Source of the DNA: Leucocoprinus leucothites
Taxonomy: Eukaryota; Basidiomycota; Agaricomycetes; Agaricales; Agaricaceae
Length of the DNA stretch: 64,000 nt
Assembly (NCBI GenBank): GCA_013368445.1
Contig: JAACJO010000010.1
Location: 186,001 to 250,000, forward strand
Direction: 5' to 3'
This document shows positions 12,701 through 23,599 of the stretch, piece by piece. Within the stretch, counting starts at the first letter, position 1. Each line of letters opens with the position of its first letter. The notes below the pieces were generated by a model that saw only the letters and a list, made by a program, of their open reading frames with translations, did no database searches and was not told the origin of the DNA. The position numbers and the translations under genes were made by a program.

Positions 12701-15101
12701 GAATAAATTATCTGCAAAATCTGAACTGATGATCTTTGTTGGATATGATCAGGAGAAGAATTATATCTTTCTCCACCATACTCAAGGGAATGCTGAGTTT
12801 ATCTCACTGACTGTCATCTTCAATGAAAAGATGTTCCCTAAATGTCCAGATCAAAAACCCGCAGTACACCCTGAGCCACCTTGCACTGAGATTCTTCTAA
12901 TCTTGACTATTCTGAATGTTCCACATGTAGACCACCTTCCTACACCTCAAGGAGGAGAGCCACCTTGTGCACCTTCACCTCATGCTCCTCCACACTCTAG
13001 AACACCTTCACCTTCTAGATCACCAAGTCCATCTCTTTCTTATGCTGATCCCAATGATCGTAATCCAAAAGAAGAGGAAGAAGAAGTTGAGTTACCTCCT
13101 TCTCTGGGACCTTCCCAATCAGAACCTGGTCCACAAAAACATGCTCAGTCTCCATCTCCACCTGAGGTACCACCACCATGACCTTTAGTCCAAGATGACC
13201 TTGATGCACTAGAACAGCTCGACTGCTGGGTCACCGAACATGAAAATTGCCGTCCTAGGCAAAATATTCAACCTCAAAACAGACCAGGAAATGTGTATGG
13301 TGATAGAAGCAACCCTCTTGATGTCATCCAACGATATAGGGAACTCAATCCTAACTTACCACACAATTGTGCTCAGTATCGACCTGTTCCTGGAGCTATT
13401 TCTGATGAAGAAGCTCAGAATTGATTACAAAATTGGTATATCCCTCATCTGGATAGTAGGATCAACAACAATAAACTGTCACCTACCGATTTTGCGAAGT
13501 TTGTGAAGGAAGGGGGGGTAAAATTAGTTAATTTCCTTCTCGCACAATGTGCCAACAGGCCAGTTCCTGAATAGTTTTGAGATATTGCAAATTTAGATGC
13601 TAAAACTCAAACAAAATGGCAAAAAGCGATGCTTGAGGAATTAGATGTGCTTCACAAGCGAGGTGTATACAAGCTCATCAATCTCCCAAAAGGAAGGAGA
13701 GCTATTAAAAATAGATGGGTTTATAACATCAAGTCTGATAATCAATATTGCTCTTGCCTTGTTGCGAAAGGATTCTCCCAAATCAAGGGAATCAACTTTG
13801 ATAAACTCTTTTCTCCAGTTGTCCGATATGAGACCATGCACCTACTCCTTGGCATTGCAGCACTTGAGGACTTTGACATTCACTCTGTTGATGTCAAAAC
13901 AGCCTATTTATATGGCAATCTGGATGAAGAGATCTACATGGAGCAGCCAGAAGGATTCTGTATTCCTGGCCAAGAAAAGAAAGTCTGGAGATTACACAAA
14001 GTGATCTATAGCCTAAAACAAGCTGGCTTATCCTAGTGGAAAGCACTCACTTCATCAATGCTAAAACTTGGATTTAAGCACTATAAGTCCAATGCTGGCG
14101 TTTATCATTTTACACATCCCAAGACCAGTGAGTGTGTTTTTGCAGTCATTTATGTGGATGTCTTCTTTATGGGTAAAAAGAATTCCCTGCTCCTCTCTGA
14201 GTTGAAGCAAAAATTCATGACTACTTGGGAATGTCATGACCAAGGTGAACTTTCAGAGTTCCTAGGCATGAACATATCATATGATCAAAAAGAGAGAAAA
14301 CTCTATATAGATCAAGTGAAATACCTCGATAAGGTTCTTGAAAAGTTCGAGATTCCTAAAGGCATGAAATTTACTCTGCTGCCATCTGGATTCATTTTCA
14401 AACCCTATGTCGATAAGGTAGATCCTAAGTTTAGGACTTGTTACCAACAGTTAGTTAGATCACTGATGTATCTTATGATTGGATTGAGACCAGACATATC
14501 CTTTGCAGTTGTCAAACTCTCCTAGCAATCTGCTGCCCCTTCTAATGCGCACTTCCGGGCTGGACTTTATGTGCTGCAATATTTGCAATTAACTTGCAAT
14601 TATCGACTCATGTTTGATGGAGCTTCTAACCAGGCCATCATCACTTGTTCTGATAGTGATTGGGTGCAAGATGGACAGTCTCGACAATCTGTCACATGTA
14701 ACTTTGTCACAATAGCACATGGACCTGTAAGCTGGCTTAGCTACAAGCAGAAAACAGTTACTTTGTCATCTACTGAAGCTGAGTATATGGTGCTATCTGA
14801 TTGTAGCTGACAGCTAATGTGGATTCAACAACTTCTTGAAGAGATAGGTTTTAAAATACCTGCTCTAATTCTCTATGGTGATAATATCAGATCTATCTTC
14901 TGGAGCAAGAACCCTGTCTAAGAAAAACACTCGAAGCATATTGATATATGATACCACTATATCCGAGATATCGTTGAAGAAGGTTCCATTGAGTTGGAAT
15001 TTATTGAGGGCTCAAACAACCCTGCTGATATTCTAACGAAAAACCTTGGTTCAATTCTCTTCAATAAATTTGTTTATTCTTTGGGTATCAAATTTCTTTA
15101 G
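9792..15101 (+). pseudogene. copia gag-pol, single frame with about 17 nonsense mutations
   Basis: Every recognisable domain lies in one frame from the ATG at 9792 to 15101, with no frameshift. Gag is 9792 to about 10900, ending Gln-rich and Gly/Lys-rich with no CCHC knuckle seen. Protease is near 11540 (WILNSGASAHF; the catalytic Asp of DSGA is Asn). The integrase zinc region is near 11970-12100 (H-x-H, C-x-x-C) and its core 12130-12480. Reverse transcriptase is 13620-14400 (the YVDD box reads YVDV near 14150). RNase H is about 14640-14810. Stops are at about 10518, 10569, 10920, 10983, 11667, 12264, 12456, 12651, 13179, 13422, 13572, 13578, 14034, 14523, 14808, 14919 and 14949. The element cannot make its own enzymes. 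Confidence 0.93.
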
Positions 15102-15169
15102 CACTTTTATAGTCACTTAAATCAAAGCACTCTCATAGTCACTCAATTATGCATCTCCTGCCATTTCGA

Positions 15170-15180
15170 GTGAGGAGGAG
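15170..15180 (+). promoter_or_regulatory. Polypurine tract of the copia element
   Basis: AGTGAGGAGGAG-type purine run immediately before the 3' LTR. This is the expected plus-strand priming site. Confidence 0.85.
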
Positions 15181-15554
15181 TGTTGAATCACATGCATATC
15201 TATATGCTGCTATACATGTGTTCACTCTCAATTATGACATATGTATTCTATTATTAGATACCACTATGTTCATGCACCAATACTTTGTGTGGACTATACA
15301 TGTTTTACTATATGTTTTACTTGTACCCTTTACCACCTCGAAATGATGGTGTAATGTCCTCTTTATGGTAGATATCATATGGACATTTTAGTATAAATAA
15401 CTTGTATATTTTTCGTTATTCTACAGTCAATTCTACTCTCTCAGTCGCAACTCTATAACTCTTACAACTCCCATAACAGTTTACTCCCTAGCAAAGTAAG
15501 TCATCAACTACGTCATCTACCTTCACCGCTACACTCCTCATTGCTGCTTTGACA
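15181..15554 (+). repeat. 3' LTR of the copia element
   Basis: 374 bp, TGTTGAATCACA to GCTGCTTTGACA, followed by the TAAGC target duplication. Compared with the 5' LTR by eye: about 21 transitions and 1 transversion, no indel. Confidence 0.95.
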
Positions 15555-15880
15555 TAAGCAGCATTCCCATAATGCCGGTTGACTGCTGAGGATGGGCTCC
15601 AGTCTTGGACCCTGGCCATCAGATAAATCTATCTCTGAATATGAGCAAGGTTGGTGTACTTAAGTCCCTCCGTAGGGCAATCTATATATCACAGACACTT
15701 GAGAGATGTTGTCCCGGCTAATCAATAAAACAAAAAGGGGTCTATTACAGTTGAGTTGAACCAATAACACGTATGAATGTAATGGTATTAAGGAGTGACT
15801 GTAGACTTGAACTGAGCTTCAGTATCCCAAATTTGGCTCCTCGAAGTCCTGTGGGGGTACTTCTGTGAGTGGCATAGTAT

Positions 15881-16716
15881 GTGAAAATGCTCAGGGTTCT
15901 ATAGAATTGACTGAGGAGCACACTTAGCTGGCTAATCTTAGTACTCAATCCAAACCTTCACATAGGTAGATATAAAGGGAACAACTGCTGCTTCGAGAGT
16001 CAAGCCTCTTTGAAGGGTCAGTTTACCGTAGGACTAGTTGATAAGCCAATACTCATCAAAATCTCATGATTCAGGCATCGTCTTACGCGCATTTTCTGTA
16101 GCTTTCGAATGAACATATTATCATAGTGAAATACGCGGTATTTGTGGAAATATAGATGAAACATCACCAGTTTATCATAATAATTACTAGACTCAGCCAC
16201 TCTGGGGTCCCTCGTCCTGCTCAGAGTCACGTCTCCTTCTACAGTACTACATAATTGGACTGGCCAGTACCATGTTAGTCGATCAAGCCACCAAAACACC
16301 TGGCAAGATCGACCTAAATGATATCACTATATATTCATTGCGTTATCCAGCCTACAAGACTCAGTGCTGCGTTCGACCCCCGTAGGGCTCAGTTTTAATT
16401 GCTTATTCTGGCGTCTATTGACATGTGATCATGTGCTCCAGCTGAGAAGGTCTAGCCTATCCCTTTTTGTCGATCAGATAATCACCTGGATCTCGGCACT
16501 CCAATTCCATCAAACATGCCGACTGGCCGGATTGTCTACTAGCTCGGCTGCTGGTAGATGTCAAAATAGAGGTCCCAAATCACAAGTTGCTAAAATCATT
16601 ATTTTACAACATGTCGAAAACTGAGTAGATGTCAAATTCTAACATGTTCTATTTTGGAAGTTGTCAAATTTCGAGGTGTGTTTTAGCTCTTAATTTTTAC
16701 ACAGTATTTCTTCCAT
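15881..16716. other. No gene; repeat relics
   Basis: Contains short motifs also seen in the centre of the inverted repeat near 9000-9070 (GTAGATGTCAAA and GTTGTCAAATTT types at about 16550-16680). It may hold a further decayed copy of that element. No coding sequence recognised. Confidence 0.4.
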
Positions 16717-16918
16717 ATGCCTGTAACTTTAATGTTCGCAATGAAGGAATGCTACATCAAGTAAATAGCTTCTTTCGAAGAGGGAACCCTCTCCCTCGAT
16801 TGTTGCAGATAAGTAATTTGCGACCACACAACTAAGTACTAGCTCAGGAGGTCGAATTATTGAGTGGCTTCGACTGGGGCACAACCTCTTGATTTATGTT
16901 ATATATTAGCGAGCCAAG
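16717..16918 (+). repeat. Dispersed repeat, copy 1
   Basis: Similar to 21090-21300 in the same orientation: TGTAACTTTAATGTTCGCAA, GAAGGAATGCTA, TAGCTCAGGAGGTCGAAT, TGAGTGGCTTCGAC(T/C)GGG and AGCG(A/G)GCC occur in both in the same order. TAGCTCAGGAG fits an RNA polymerase III A box, so a tRNA-derived SINE is possible. Confidence 0.65.
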
Positions 16919-17084
16919 GACTCCTATTGAATTTTTCAGTCGACAGTAGCCATTGTAGGTACATGAAGACCGGGGATTCGGTCAGCTCGAACCACAGTGC
17001 CGCACCTGGCGCTGTGGTTATCATTCGAGCTCCGCTTGAATGGATCAAAGACCGCCACCCTCCACAGACACCAGCGTCACCACC

Positions 17085-17928
17085 ATGAACTTGATTCGCT
17101 CCGCTAAATCCGGAAATGACTGGACAAGAAACGAGCTGGCTGCATACCGCATTGAGATTCATCGTGAAGACCCCCTCATCTTCTTTGGTGTTCAGGCTCT
17201 ACCCCAGCCACAGGTCGACCCTGAGCTTCTCACCTCCCTCGATGCAACGCAAGCCGCCAGCGATTCGAATGCCGAGCTCCTCCATCTATTAGATATGGCC
17301 ATGACGCCTCGCTCGGGCGATTCTGCGGTTAACGACTTCGTAGCTGGACTTTTCAGGGCCCTCGGTTACGCCAAACGTAATCGCGTTGCTCGCACTCAGA
17401 GAGCCCTGAGCCTTTTCATCTATGGCGAGTTCGGACAAGCTCAAACCGATGTCTGCATAATCGACCGTGATAGAAACGATATCCTTCTGCTTGTTCAAGA
17501 GGACAAGCGCTTCAAAGAAGGTGAAGGGGTAGACCCTGAAGCACAGTTGATCGCGCAAGCTGTGGCTGCCTTTGCATTTAACAATGAGCAGAGGGCTAAA
17601 GCCGACATGGAACCACTTGACGGAAAGGTTAGTCTTAGTGCGCTTCCTCCATTGTAATACACCTTTGAAATAATTGGTCATCAAGATAATGCCTGGCATC
17701 ACAATGGTGGGCACAACACCGACGTTCTACAAGATTCCCGTTACGAGAGCTCTGCTACAACATGTGGCTCAGGGAACCTACCCTCCTGAACCTGCCACCC
17801 GCGTCACATACTGTCAACCACCAGTTCCCCGACCTGCTCGCAGGTATAGCGAGGGAATGAAACCGCTGGACAACAGGCGCCAAATTCTCAGTTGTTACGA
17901 GGCCTTCAAGGTGATTGTCGGAATCTGA
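17085..17928 (+). CDS. Uncharacterised agaricomycete protein, two exons, 261 aa
   Basis: Exons 17085-17627 and 17686-17928, intron of 58 nt (AAG|GTTAGT ... CATCAAG|ATA), phase 0. The start chosen is the ATG in CACCATGA, giving MNLIRSAKSGNDWTRNEL, the usual start of this family; an in-frame upstream start at 17040 is less likely. I recall this family as widespread and multicopy in mushrooms with no assigned function. Residues around 140-165 (QTDVCIIDRDRNDILLLVQE then DK) have an acidic residue, beta-strand, E-x-K-like arrangement. That could suggest a restriction-endonuclease-like fold, but this is speculation. The C-terminus carries GTTPTFYKIPVT and PLDNRRQILSCYEAFK. Gene appears intact among repeats. 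Confidence 0.8.
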
Positions 17929-18407
17929 TTCCCACTGCCCCTTCTGAATCAGTGGTGGGTCTTGTGATACAATTCCGTCGTCCAGGTTTGCATTCTGTAC
18001 ACATGGCTTCCTTACACATACTTAACACCGCCTTCTTATCTCTCGGTTTTAATATAACAACAACATTTCATTTAACTGCGCGTGCATGTGTTAGAGGTAC
18101 ATCTTCTTTTCTTGGGAGAGACCAGTGCCGCTGTGTCCTTGGATTTCAACCTCCAGCTGAACCCTCGTCCGGCTCCACTTCATTGAACGACAGCAACTGG
18201 TGTGTCGCTACGCTCATAGTGTCCGCCAGCCAGGCATCATCATACCCAGGCGATGTAGAATTGGTGGATTGCGGTGTTGTTGTTGGGAATCCGTAGAGTG
18301 GTCCCAGAGAAGAGGAGGGAAGGTATGGTAAGATACCTGAGACGCCTCTGTGGAGAGGTAGCGAATGGGAGCGTCGGTGAAGGGGATGGGGTGTAAGGAA
18401 GAATAGG
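17929..18407. other. Unassigned; possible minus-strand exon near 18140-18300
   Basis: On the minus strand, roughly 18300-18140 reads as an open, hydrophilic peptide containing DDAWLADTMSVATHQLLSF before a stop. It could be an exon remnant. No start or partner exon was found. Confidence 0.25.
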
Positions 18408-19041
18408 TTGAGGAGGAGTAGGTGTCTATCTAGGGGCTTACACTATCTTTCATTTCACACCTTGTTTACAACACACGCCCCTTCATCTCTTAAGCCACCC
18501 AGCGTAGCCTCTCCTTCTCACTACTGCTACAATAGTCACGATTACGACCCCCTACGACAACCTGCCATACAAGTTCTCTTCTCTCCAGCTCTCGGCGAGA
18601 CGGTCTATGTATCAATATCGGACTCTCGTCCGTCCTCAGACGGGGTAGTCCTGCAATTCCGGGCCAGCCTGGGCGGAGAAGACCACGAGAAAATCAAACG
18701 AGGCAGCGCCAAGGTGCAACTCTGGTCCAACCTTCCAGTTGCCAACGGTCGAACAGACAGCAGCTGGAAGGAGCTGGACTTTGAGATTGCAGAGTCGGAC
18801 AAGCACATGACTACATCATTATCAATGCTTTTACAGCTTCCTGCGATTGGAATTAACCGTAACGGTGTACACAAAGCTACAGAGAGTACAAGAAAGAATC
18901 TCACTACCTGCGCAAGGTTCTAATGTTTCACTTCTTGCTCTTGTACTTCCAAGAGTGCATGATGACCAGGTACTATTATATTGGGTGGATAAGTTGGAAG
19001 GAGCACAGGTGGAATGGATTCCATTCGTTGATATCGGGTGA
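18408..19041 (+). CDS. Unrecognised gene or gene fragment
   Basis: Two open stretches in sequence: about 18540-18830 (hydrophilic, with VQLWSNLPV and SSWKELDFEI) and about 18910-19041 in another frame (LLALVLPRVHDDQVLLYWVD). An intron between them near 18830-18900 would be needed. The pieces resemble a beta-sandwich fragment, but I cannot name the family. May be a decayed copy; no upstream start was secure. Confidence 0.3.
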
Positions 19042-19070
19042 ATTGTATGTTCCAGTACCACCCCGAGTCC

Positions 19071-19774
19071 TCAGAGTTGCACGTGTGAATTTGTGTCTAG
19101 TGATAAGTTATAAGTTATAACCTGAGCTAAAGGGTTGAGAGAACATGGCGGGTAATGGAGACGTACTCCCTGATCAGGTGCCCAACCCGGGCCATCGCTA
19201 GTAAGCAATGCTCTATCCATAAAGTGCGGCCAGTTGATCATGCAGGTCCACTGTTCGTAGACACCCTTTATAACGGAGTATGCGTTAAGGGGAGTTGTAT
19301 TCGGACATCGTGAGGTCGGCAATAGAATCCATGACGTTGGGAAGGGAGATAAGGTAGCAGCCACATTCGTTTTGACAGAGCTCGCTGTCAGATATCGCAC
19401 CACTTGCGATCCGTCTCTAGGAACTGGTATAAGAGCCTGCCCATTGTTGTAAGGGGCAATGAGCCACTGAGTGTCATTGAGCCCGAGATATTCCAAATCA
19501 TCCCAGATTGATTCAGTATACTCACATATTGAACCCCAACGTTCTCAGGATTTACTAAATTGGCGTTATTAACTGAGGAAGCAGCAAAAAACGCGAGAAT
19601 CTCGCAGACTACACGCGGGACAGCATCGATCGCGAGATCCAGGGTCGGCCGAACGTCGAGGAATGTTCCAGTTAAGCGATTTACAATTCTGCATAGACGG
19701 GTAGAAGGAGGAAACAACTTGCAAAATTGAGCCACGTTTGGTGGTAGTTGATCACCAAGTTCTTGATCTGCCAT
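19071..19774 (-). CDS. Possible beta-trefoil (ricin-B-like) lectin-fold protein
   Basis: ATG at 19774 with a TATA box (TATATAAAG on the minus strand, about 19854-19864) some 85 bp upstream. Exon 1 runs to about 19527 and an intron follows (CAATAT|GTGAGT ... CACTCAG|TGG). Exon 2 then reads WLIAPYNNGQALIPVPRDG onward, open to a stop at 19071. The segment CRIVNRLTGTFLDV near residue 28 resembles the first strand of a ricin-type lectin repeat, and QWLIAPYNNG a later one. The insertion between them is long and the last part is not lectin-like, so further introns or decay are likely. Lectin activity is inference. Confidence 0.4.
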
Positions 19775-21089
19775 GAGGGCGATTGTACTAGGGCAAGGTT
19801 GGGGTGAGATGAAATGGTTGGACGCAGCTCAAGCGCTCACTGAGATTGTCGCCCTTTATATATGTACTTGACCGTGAGACAGTAATAGTAGACTGATTTA
19901 GTCAATGTAGTTGAAAGCGACGCCTACCAATCCGTTGATTGTCGTCTTGCCTTGGAACTAGGCATTGGTTTCAAGGTAGACTCCAATCATTCTACTAAAG
20001 CCTATCCATGACTGGTCCAGTTCAAACCCTGCACCATGAAAATGACAATCAGTGCAAAGCCTTGGGTCCAGACTTACCAATACTGTCATTTTTGGATGCC
20101 ATGTTGTGTCGAAAAGAAATGGGCGAACAACGCTTGCAACACAACATGGAACTTCCTCGAACCGGAAGTGGATGAGAAGCCCTCCTTGCGGCCTAAACAT
20201 GTAACCGGCGATAATGTTATAGAATTGAATTTCACCAAGCCCACTCACGGTCGCGTCTTTGGTTGCCTATTGCTCGAGCAATCTGTTTAGGGAGCTGGAA
20301 ATTCAAAACATATTGAAATATACTAGTACAAATTTTTGAGAGATCAAACAAGAAGCACTATAGTAGAGGTTACGAACTTAGTACCCATGTTCATTAATAC
20401 AGATCAGAAGGGCCATGTGTTGGTCGAAGTCTTAGCTTGGCTCAATCAAGCAATCCAGTACAGGCTGTCACCGAGCCATTTTGCGTAGGGAGTACAACCG
20501 TCTTGGAAGTGTCATCAGACTTTACTTACGAAAGGCTCCCGGGACAGTGGAAAACGCCGGGACCAAGTCAAGAAGATATGCAGATATTGAAGTTGGGGGA
20601 CATGATATGTATTGGGGGCTGAAGGCGGGAGACAGGGACAACAGGGTATAATCGACGGGGCGGGGTTTTGTAGAACAAACAGGGACTACTAAGCTTTAGA
20701 GTATGTGTACACAAGTGAAAAAAGTCGAGTGAGAAAATGGGTTTTGCTGGTGGCGCCTGGATGAAACATATTCGCACACGACATATCTTTGCTAAAGCAA
20801 ACAGGATTCCTGGAAATCAAACATACACTGCTATTCAGCTTGATTGATCCAAAACAAAAAGAGTACTGCGTTCACATTCAACCCCTTGCCCATGACCCAC
20901 ACCACCAGACAACCACTGTCGTCAGCTGGCGGCCTCTGATCCACCAGCTGAATGCGGCTGTCGATCTAGTTCATTAATCAAAAGGGTGACGTGGCAGTGA
21001 AATGGTTCTGAGGTTCTCACCATGCATAAACTCATTGAAAAGTGCTGAAAAGGAATGGAGACTGTCGGTAGAAAATGCTAAAAATAGTA
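19775..21089. other. No gene recognised
   Basis: Open frames are short and lack a shared logic. A minus-strand stretch near 20160-20248 (GEIQFYNIIAGYMFRP) could be an exon remnant. Nothing can be assigned. Confidence 0.35.
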
Positions 21090-21300
21090 AGGTGGCTGTC
21101 TGTAACTTCAATGCTCGCAACGAAGGGATGCTATATGGCATCAAGAAAATAGCTCCTTTTGAAGCGAGAGCCTTCTTCGGGGCTATGACAGATAATACGC
21201 AACCACGTAACTGAGTAGGTATTAGCTCAGGAGGTAGAACTCTTGAGTGGCTTCGACCGGGGCATAACTTCCTGTACATTAGCGGGCCGGGGACTTGTCT
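21090..21300 (+). repeat. Dispersed repeat, copy 2
   Basis: Diverged direct copy of 16717-16918, 4.37 kb away. Contains TAGCTCAGGAGGTAGAAC at 21223-21240, close to a pol III A box with the following D-arm bases, then GGCTTCGACCGG, loosely like a B box. Confidence 0.65.
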
Positions 21301-21876
21301 TGATACCTAGGAACAACCAAATCCACATTCGAGTCCTCCCAACTTTCCTGAAATCATTGCTTAACACTGACCTTTGCCCCAGATTGGCTGGGAAAATAAC
21401 TCCGCTTGAATTACCAACATATCCAGTATTATGTCTATGTATTTACTTACAGGTCCTAACAAAACAGGAGCGAGGAAAGTGACCAAGCGTATTTAGGTAG
21501 GCGGTCAACTGTATATGGTAATGTGTGCACTTTTTCAAGTTCGCATCAATTTGGCACGGGTTCAATTTACTTGTCGGCTCAGCGGGCCCTTGGGCTTGAT
21601 TGCAAATGGGTTCTACATACACCAGGGTCGGGCCATATCTACTTTAGCACTGGCAGCTCCGCTTCCTGGCTCAAGGCAACTCCTGTCTTTGGTTGTGTGG
21701 GTCAAGGCAATAAAAGCTCAAGATGATGCTATAAGTGGTATGGAAGCACCTAAATCAGTCTTGGAAGTAACTGGTTGGAACAGATAACGGCCCAGGATCC
21801 TGTCAGCCGAGGAGTAGACGCTCTTGCTCCTACAGGCCAGTCAGATGGTTATAGGAATTGCACCGCTGGCTCCACT

Positions 21877-21884
21877 GTATATAA
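21877..21884 (+). promoter_or_regulatory. TATA box for the gene at 22086
   Basis: TATATAAA lies about 200 bp upstream of the ATG at 22086. A probable 5' UTR intron (donor near AAG|GTAATG at 21949) lies between them, ending at CTCTAG just before the ATG or at CCCTGACAG. Confidence 0.5.
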
Positions 21885-22085
21885 AGCATCCCGGTTGTAC
21901 AACTTAGTCCTCAGGATCCACCGTTTCTTACTATCTGAACTCTACAAGGTAATGTGGACAAATATTAATCCTTGTTGCCGATGCACACTAACAAAACCCT
22001 GACAGCGTATTTCACCCAATGTGAGAAGACGAGCGCCTTATGCTTTTGAGCTTTGCTCTATTACTGATCTCAGCTGTGACTCTAG

Positions 22086-22457
22086 ATGTCTAACTCCTTC
22101 AGTGCCATGATCGAACCGGTCCCTACACCTCTGGATGTCCAGTCCAAGTACACCATCGAGGGCTTCTGGGTTGACGGTGGGACGGGAGTTAACCAGATTT
22201 GGACATTCAACGTCAACGCGGACGTTGCGGTTCCAAAATTCTATAGCCCAGGAGCGCAACAGGGAATGTACTCACTGAGCGGGACTAAACCTAACGGTTT
22301 CGAGTCGATGGTTGGTTATGATACGTTCACTGGGAGTGTCGGGGGCGGAAGGTTCTATATCCGCACCAGGAAGGGCGTCATTATAAAGGGGCCGATTGTG
22401 GGAGGAACTCGTGAGGGAGTGAGCTTTGTTGGGTCTGGCACTTGGATGAAATCTTGA
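22086..22457 (+). CDS. Small intact uncharacterised protein, 123 aa
   Basis: Uninterrupted ORF beginning ATGTCTAACTCC immediately after CTAG, preceded by a TATA box and a likely 5' UTR intron. The product is rich in Gly, Val, Thr and aromatic residues, with short alternating hydrophobic stretches (YTIEGFWVDGG, VGGGRFYIRTRKGVIIKG). This suggests an all-beta domain with no signal peptide and no membrane segment. I do not recognise the family; small cytosolic fungal lectins and stress proteins have this look, but no specific residue pattern supports either. Confidence 0.6.
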   Translation: MSNSFSAMIEPVPTPLDVQSKYTIEGFWVDGGTGVNQIWTFNVNADVAVPKFYSPGAQQGMYSLSGTKPNGFESMVGYDTFTGSVGGGRFYIRTRKGVIIKGPIVGGTREGVSFVGSGTWMKS

Positions 22458-23599
22458 GAAGTCGGATTGGTACTGTGGACATCTCTAGCGTTGACGTTGA
22501 CATGCAATGTAGAGCGATCTGTTGTTTTGGGATTCTGTGATTCAGGTTTTGTTCGCTGACCCTGTGAATATACTGTTGTGATCAAGAGCGTTTTGGCGCC
22601 AGCCACTATCTGAGGCTCATTCTTTGCTGGCACATTTCGTCTACTAACAGATTGCTTTCTTATGACCCCACCGACTACAATTCTCATCATTCAAATTATG
22701 GACTTTACCAGCCTCAGCTCAGGAATGATGACATTTGCGGCATCTGGATCACCCTGAAGATAAACGTTCTTTCACAACCTTAGTCTTTTACCATGCCCAT
22801 TCTCTCGTGTACCATCAGAGCTGGTATCACCCACCCAGCTGTAAACACACTTCAAATCGATCATAAGGAGAAGTCGGAGGTTTGTTTTCTGCCTAAGTAG
22901 TATGGCCAGGCACGAGGTTTCGTACACCAAATCAAAATACCAGCTACTCTCGCTCCTTGGTCCGCCTGCTTGAAGCTCTCGAAGGCACTCTACGCTGATA
23001 TCAAAGGACAGGATTCTGTCTATTTCTCAACTGGTTATTTCGGAAGCTATCGTAGTCGAGATCAAGTGCTGTATTCGTCTCGACTCCCGAAAAGGCTCAT
23101 AGAACGCAACTTGACGGGCCCATCTCATCGCTTCATGGACTTTTGCCTGCCTAATTCTTGCTAACTTCGCGCCCATGATTTTCGTGGTATTTTATCCTTG
23201 CAACAGTGACGATCGTGCCAACTAGACCATCCTATTCTCTGCACTGGCATGTGCCCTCATAAACATAATTGATGACGAATTTCAGGAGTTTGATCAGGTT
23301 GGTTCTACTATGATCGTTCACCACCTCCACAGTATCATTTATTTCTAGCATTAAACTGAATGACAATTCACAAAAGACAAGCTGAAGCATGATCCATGTG
23401 AAGGCGATGTACACAACTCAGGTAAGCGGATGCAAGCGGACCTACCGACTCCGAAACTAGAGAAATCACCGAAGAACACGTGAGACGTCAATACACGAAA
23501 GGCTTTCAGACCCCAAATCGATACGATACGTCGATTCCATCGATGGAGATGGTATGCGCCTGCATCACGGTCCACCAGAATCCGAGCCAGAACAGTCAT
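22458..23599. other. No gene recognised
   Basis: Short frames only, and no coding pattern with introns was found. Confidence 0.4.

Larger units (their letters stand above)
9160..15554 (+). mobile_element. Ty1/copia LTR retrotransposon, complete but inactivated
   Basis: Two direct 374-bp LTRs (TGTTGAATCA...GACA ends) bound a 5.6-kb interior holding a primer site, a gag-pol frame and a polypurine tract. Domain order is gag, protease, integrase, reverse transcriptase, RNase H, which is the copia order. The element is flanked by a perfect 5-bp duplication, TAAGC, at 9155-9159 and 15555-15559. LTRs differ at about 22 positions by eye (about 94% identity), so insertion is not recent. Coding capacity is destroyed by nonsense changes. 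It is nested in the inverted repeat described separately. Confidence 0.97.
8625..15880. repeat. Long imperfect inverted repeat interrupted by a retrotransposon
   Basis: The left arm (about 8625-9045) matches the reverse complement of a right arm made of 9070-9159 plus 15555-15880. Landmarks shared by both arms, read on the left: TTCAGTTCAAG, ATCTCTCAAGT, AGATTGCCCTAC, GAGC(T/C)CATCCTC(G/A)GCAGTCA, CCGGCATT, CTGCTTAG. The arms look about 75-85% alike with indels. The centre is near 9050-9065, so before the insertion it was an almost loopless foldback about 0.8-0.9 kb long. The copia element entered the right arm and duplicated TAAGC. It may be a foldback/MITE-type element, or two copies of one repeat in opposite orientation. 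Confidence 0.75.

Noticed and set aside
16310..16400. Possible tRNA from a GTTCGACCCCCG motif
   Set aside because: No matching acceptor, D or anticodon arms could be folded.
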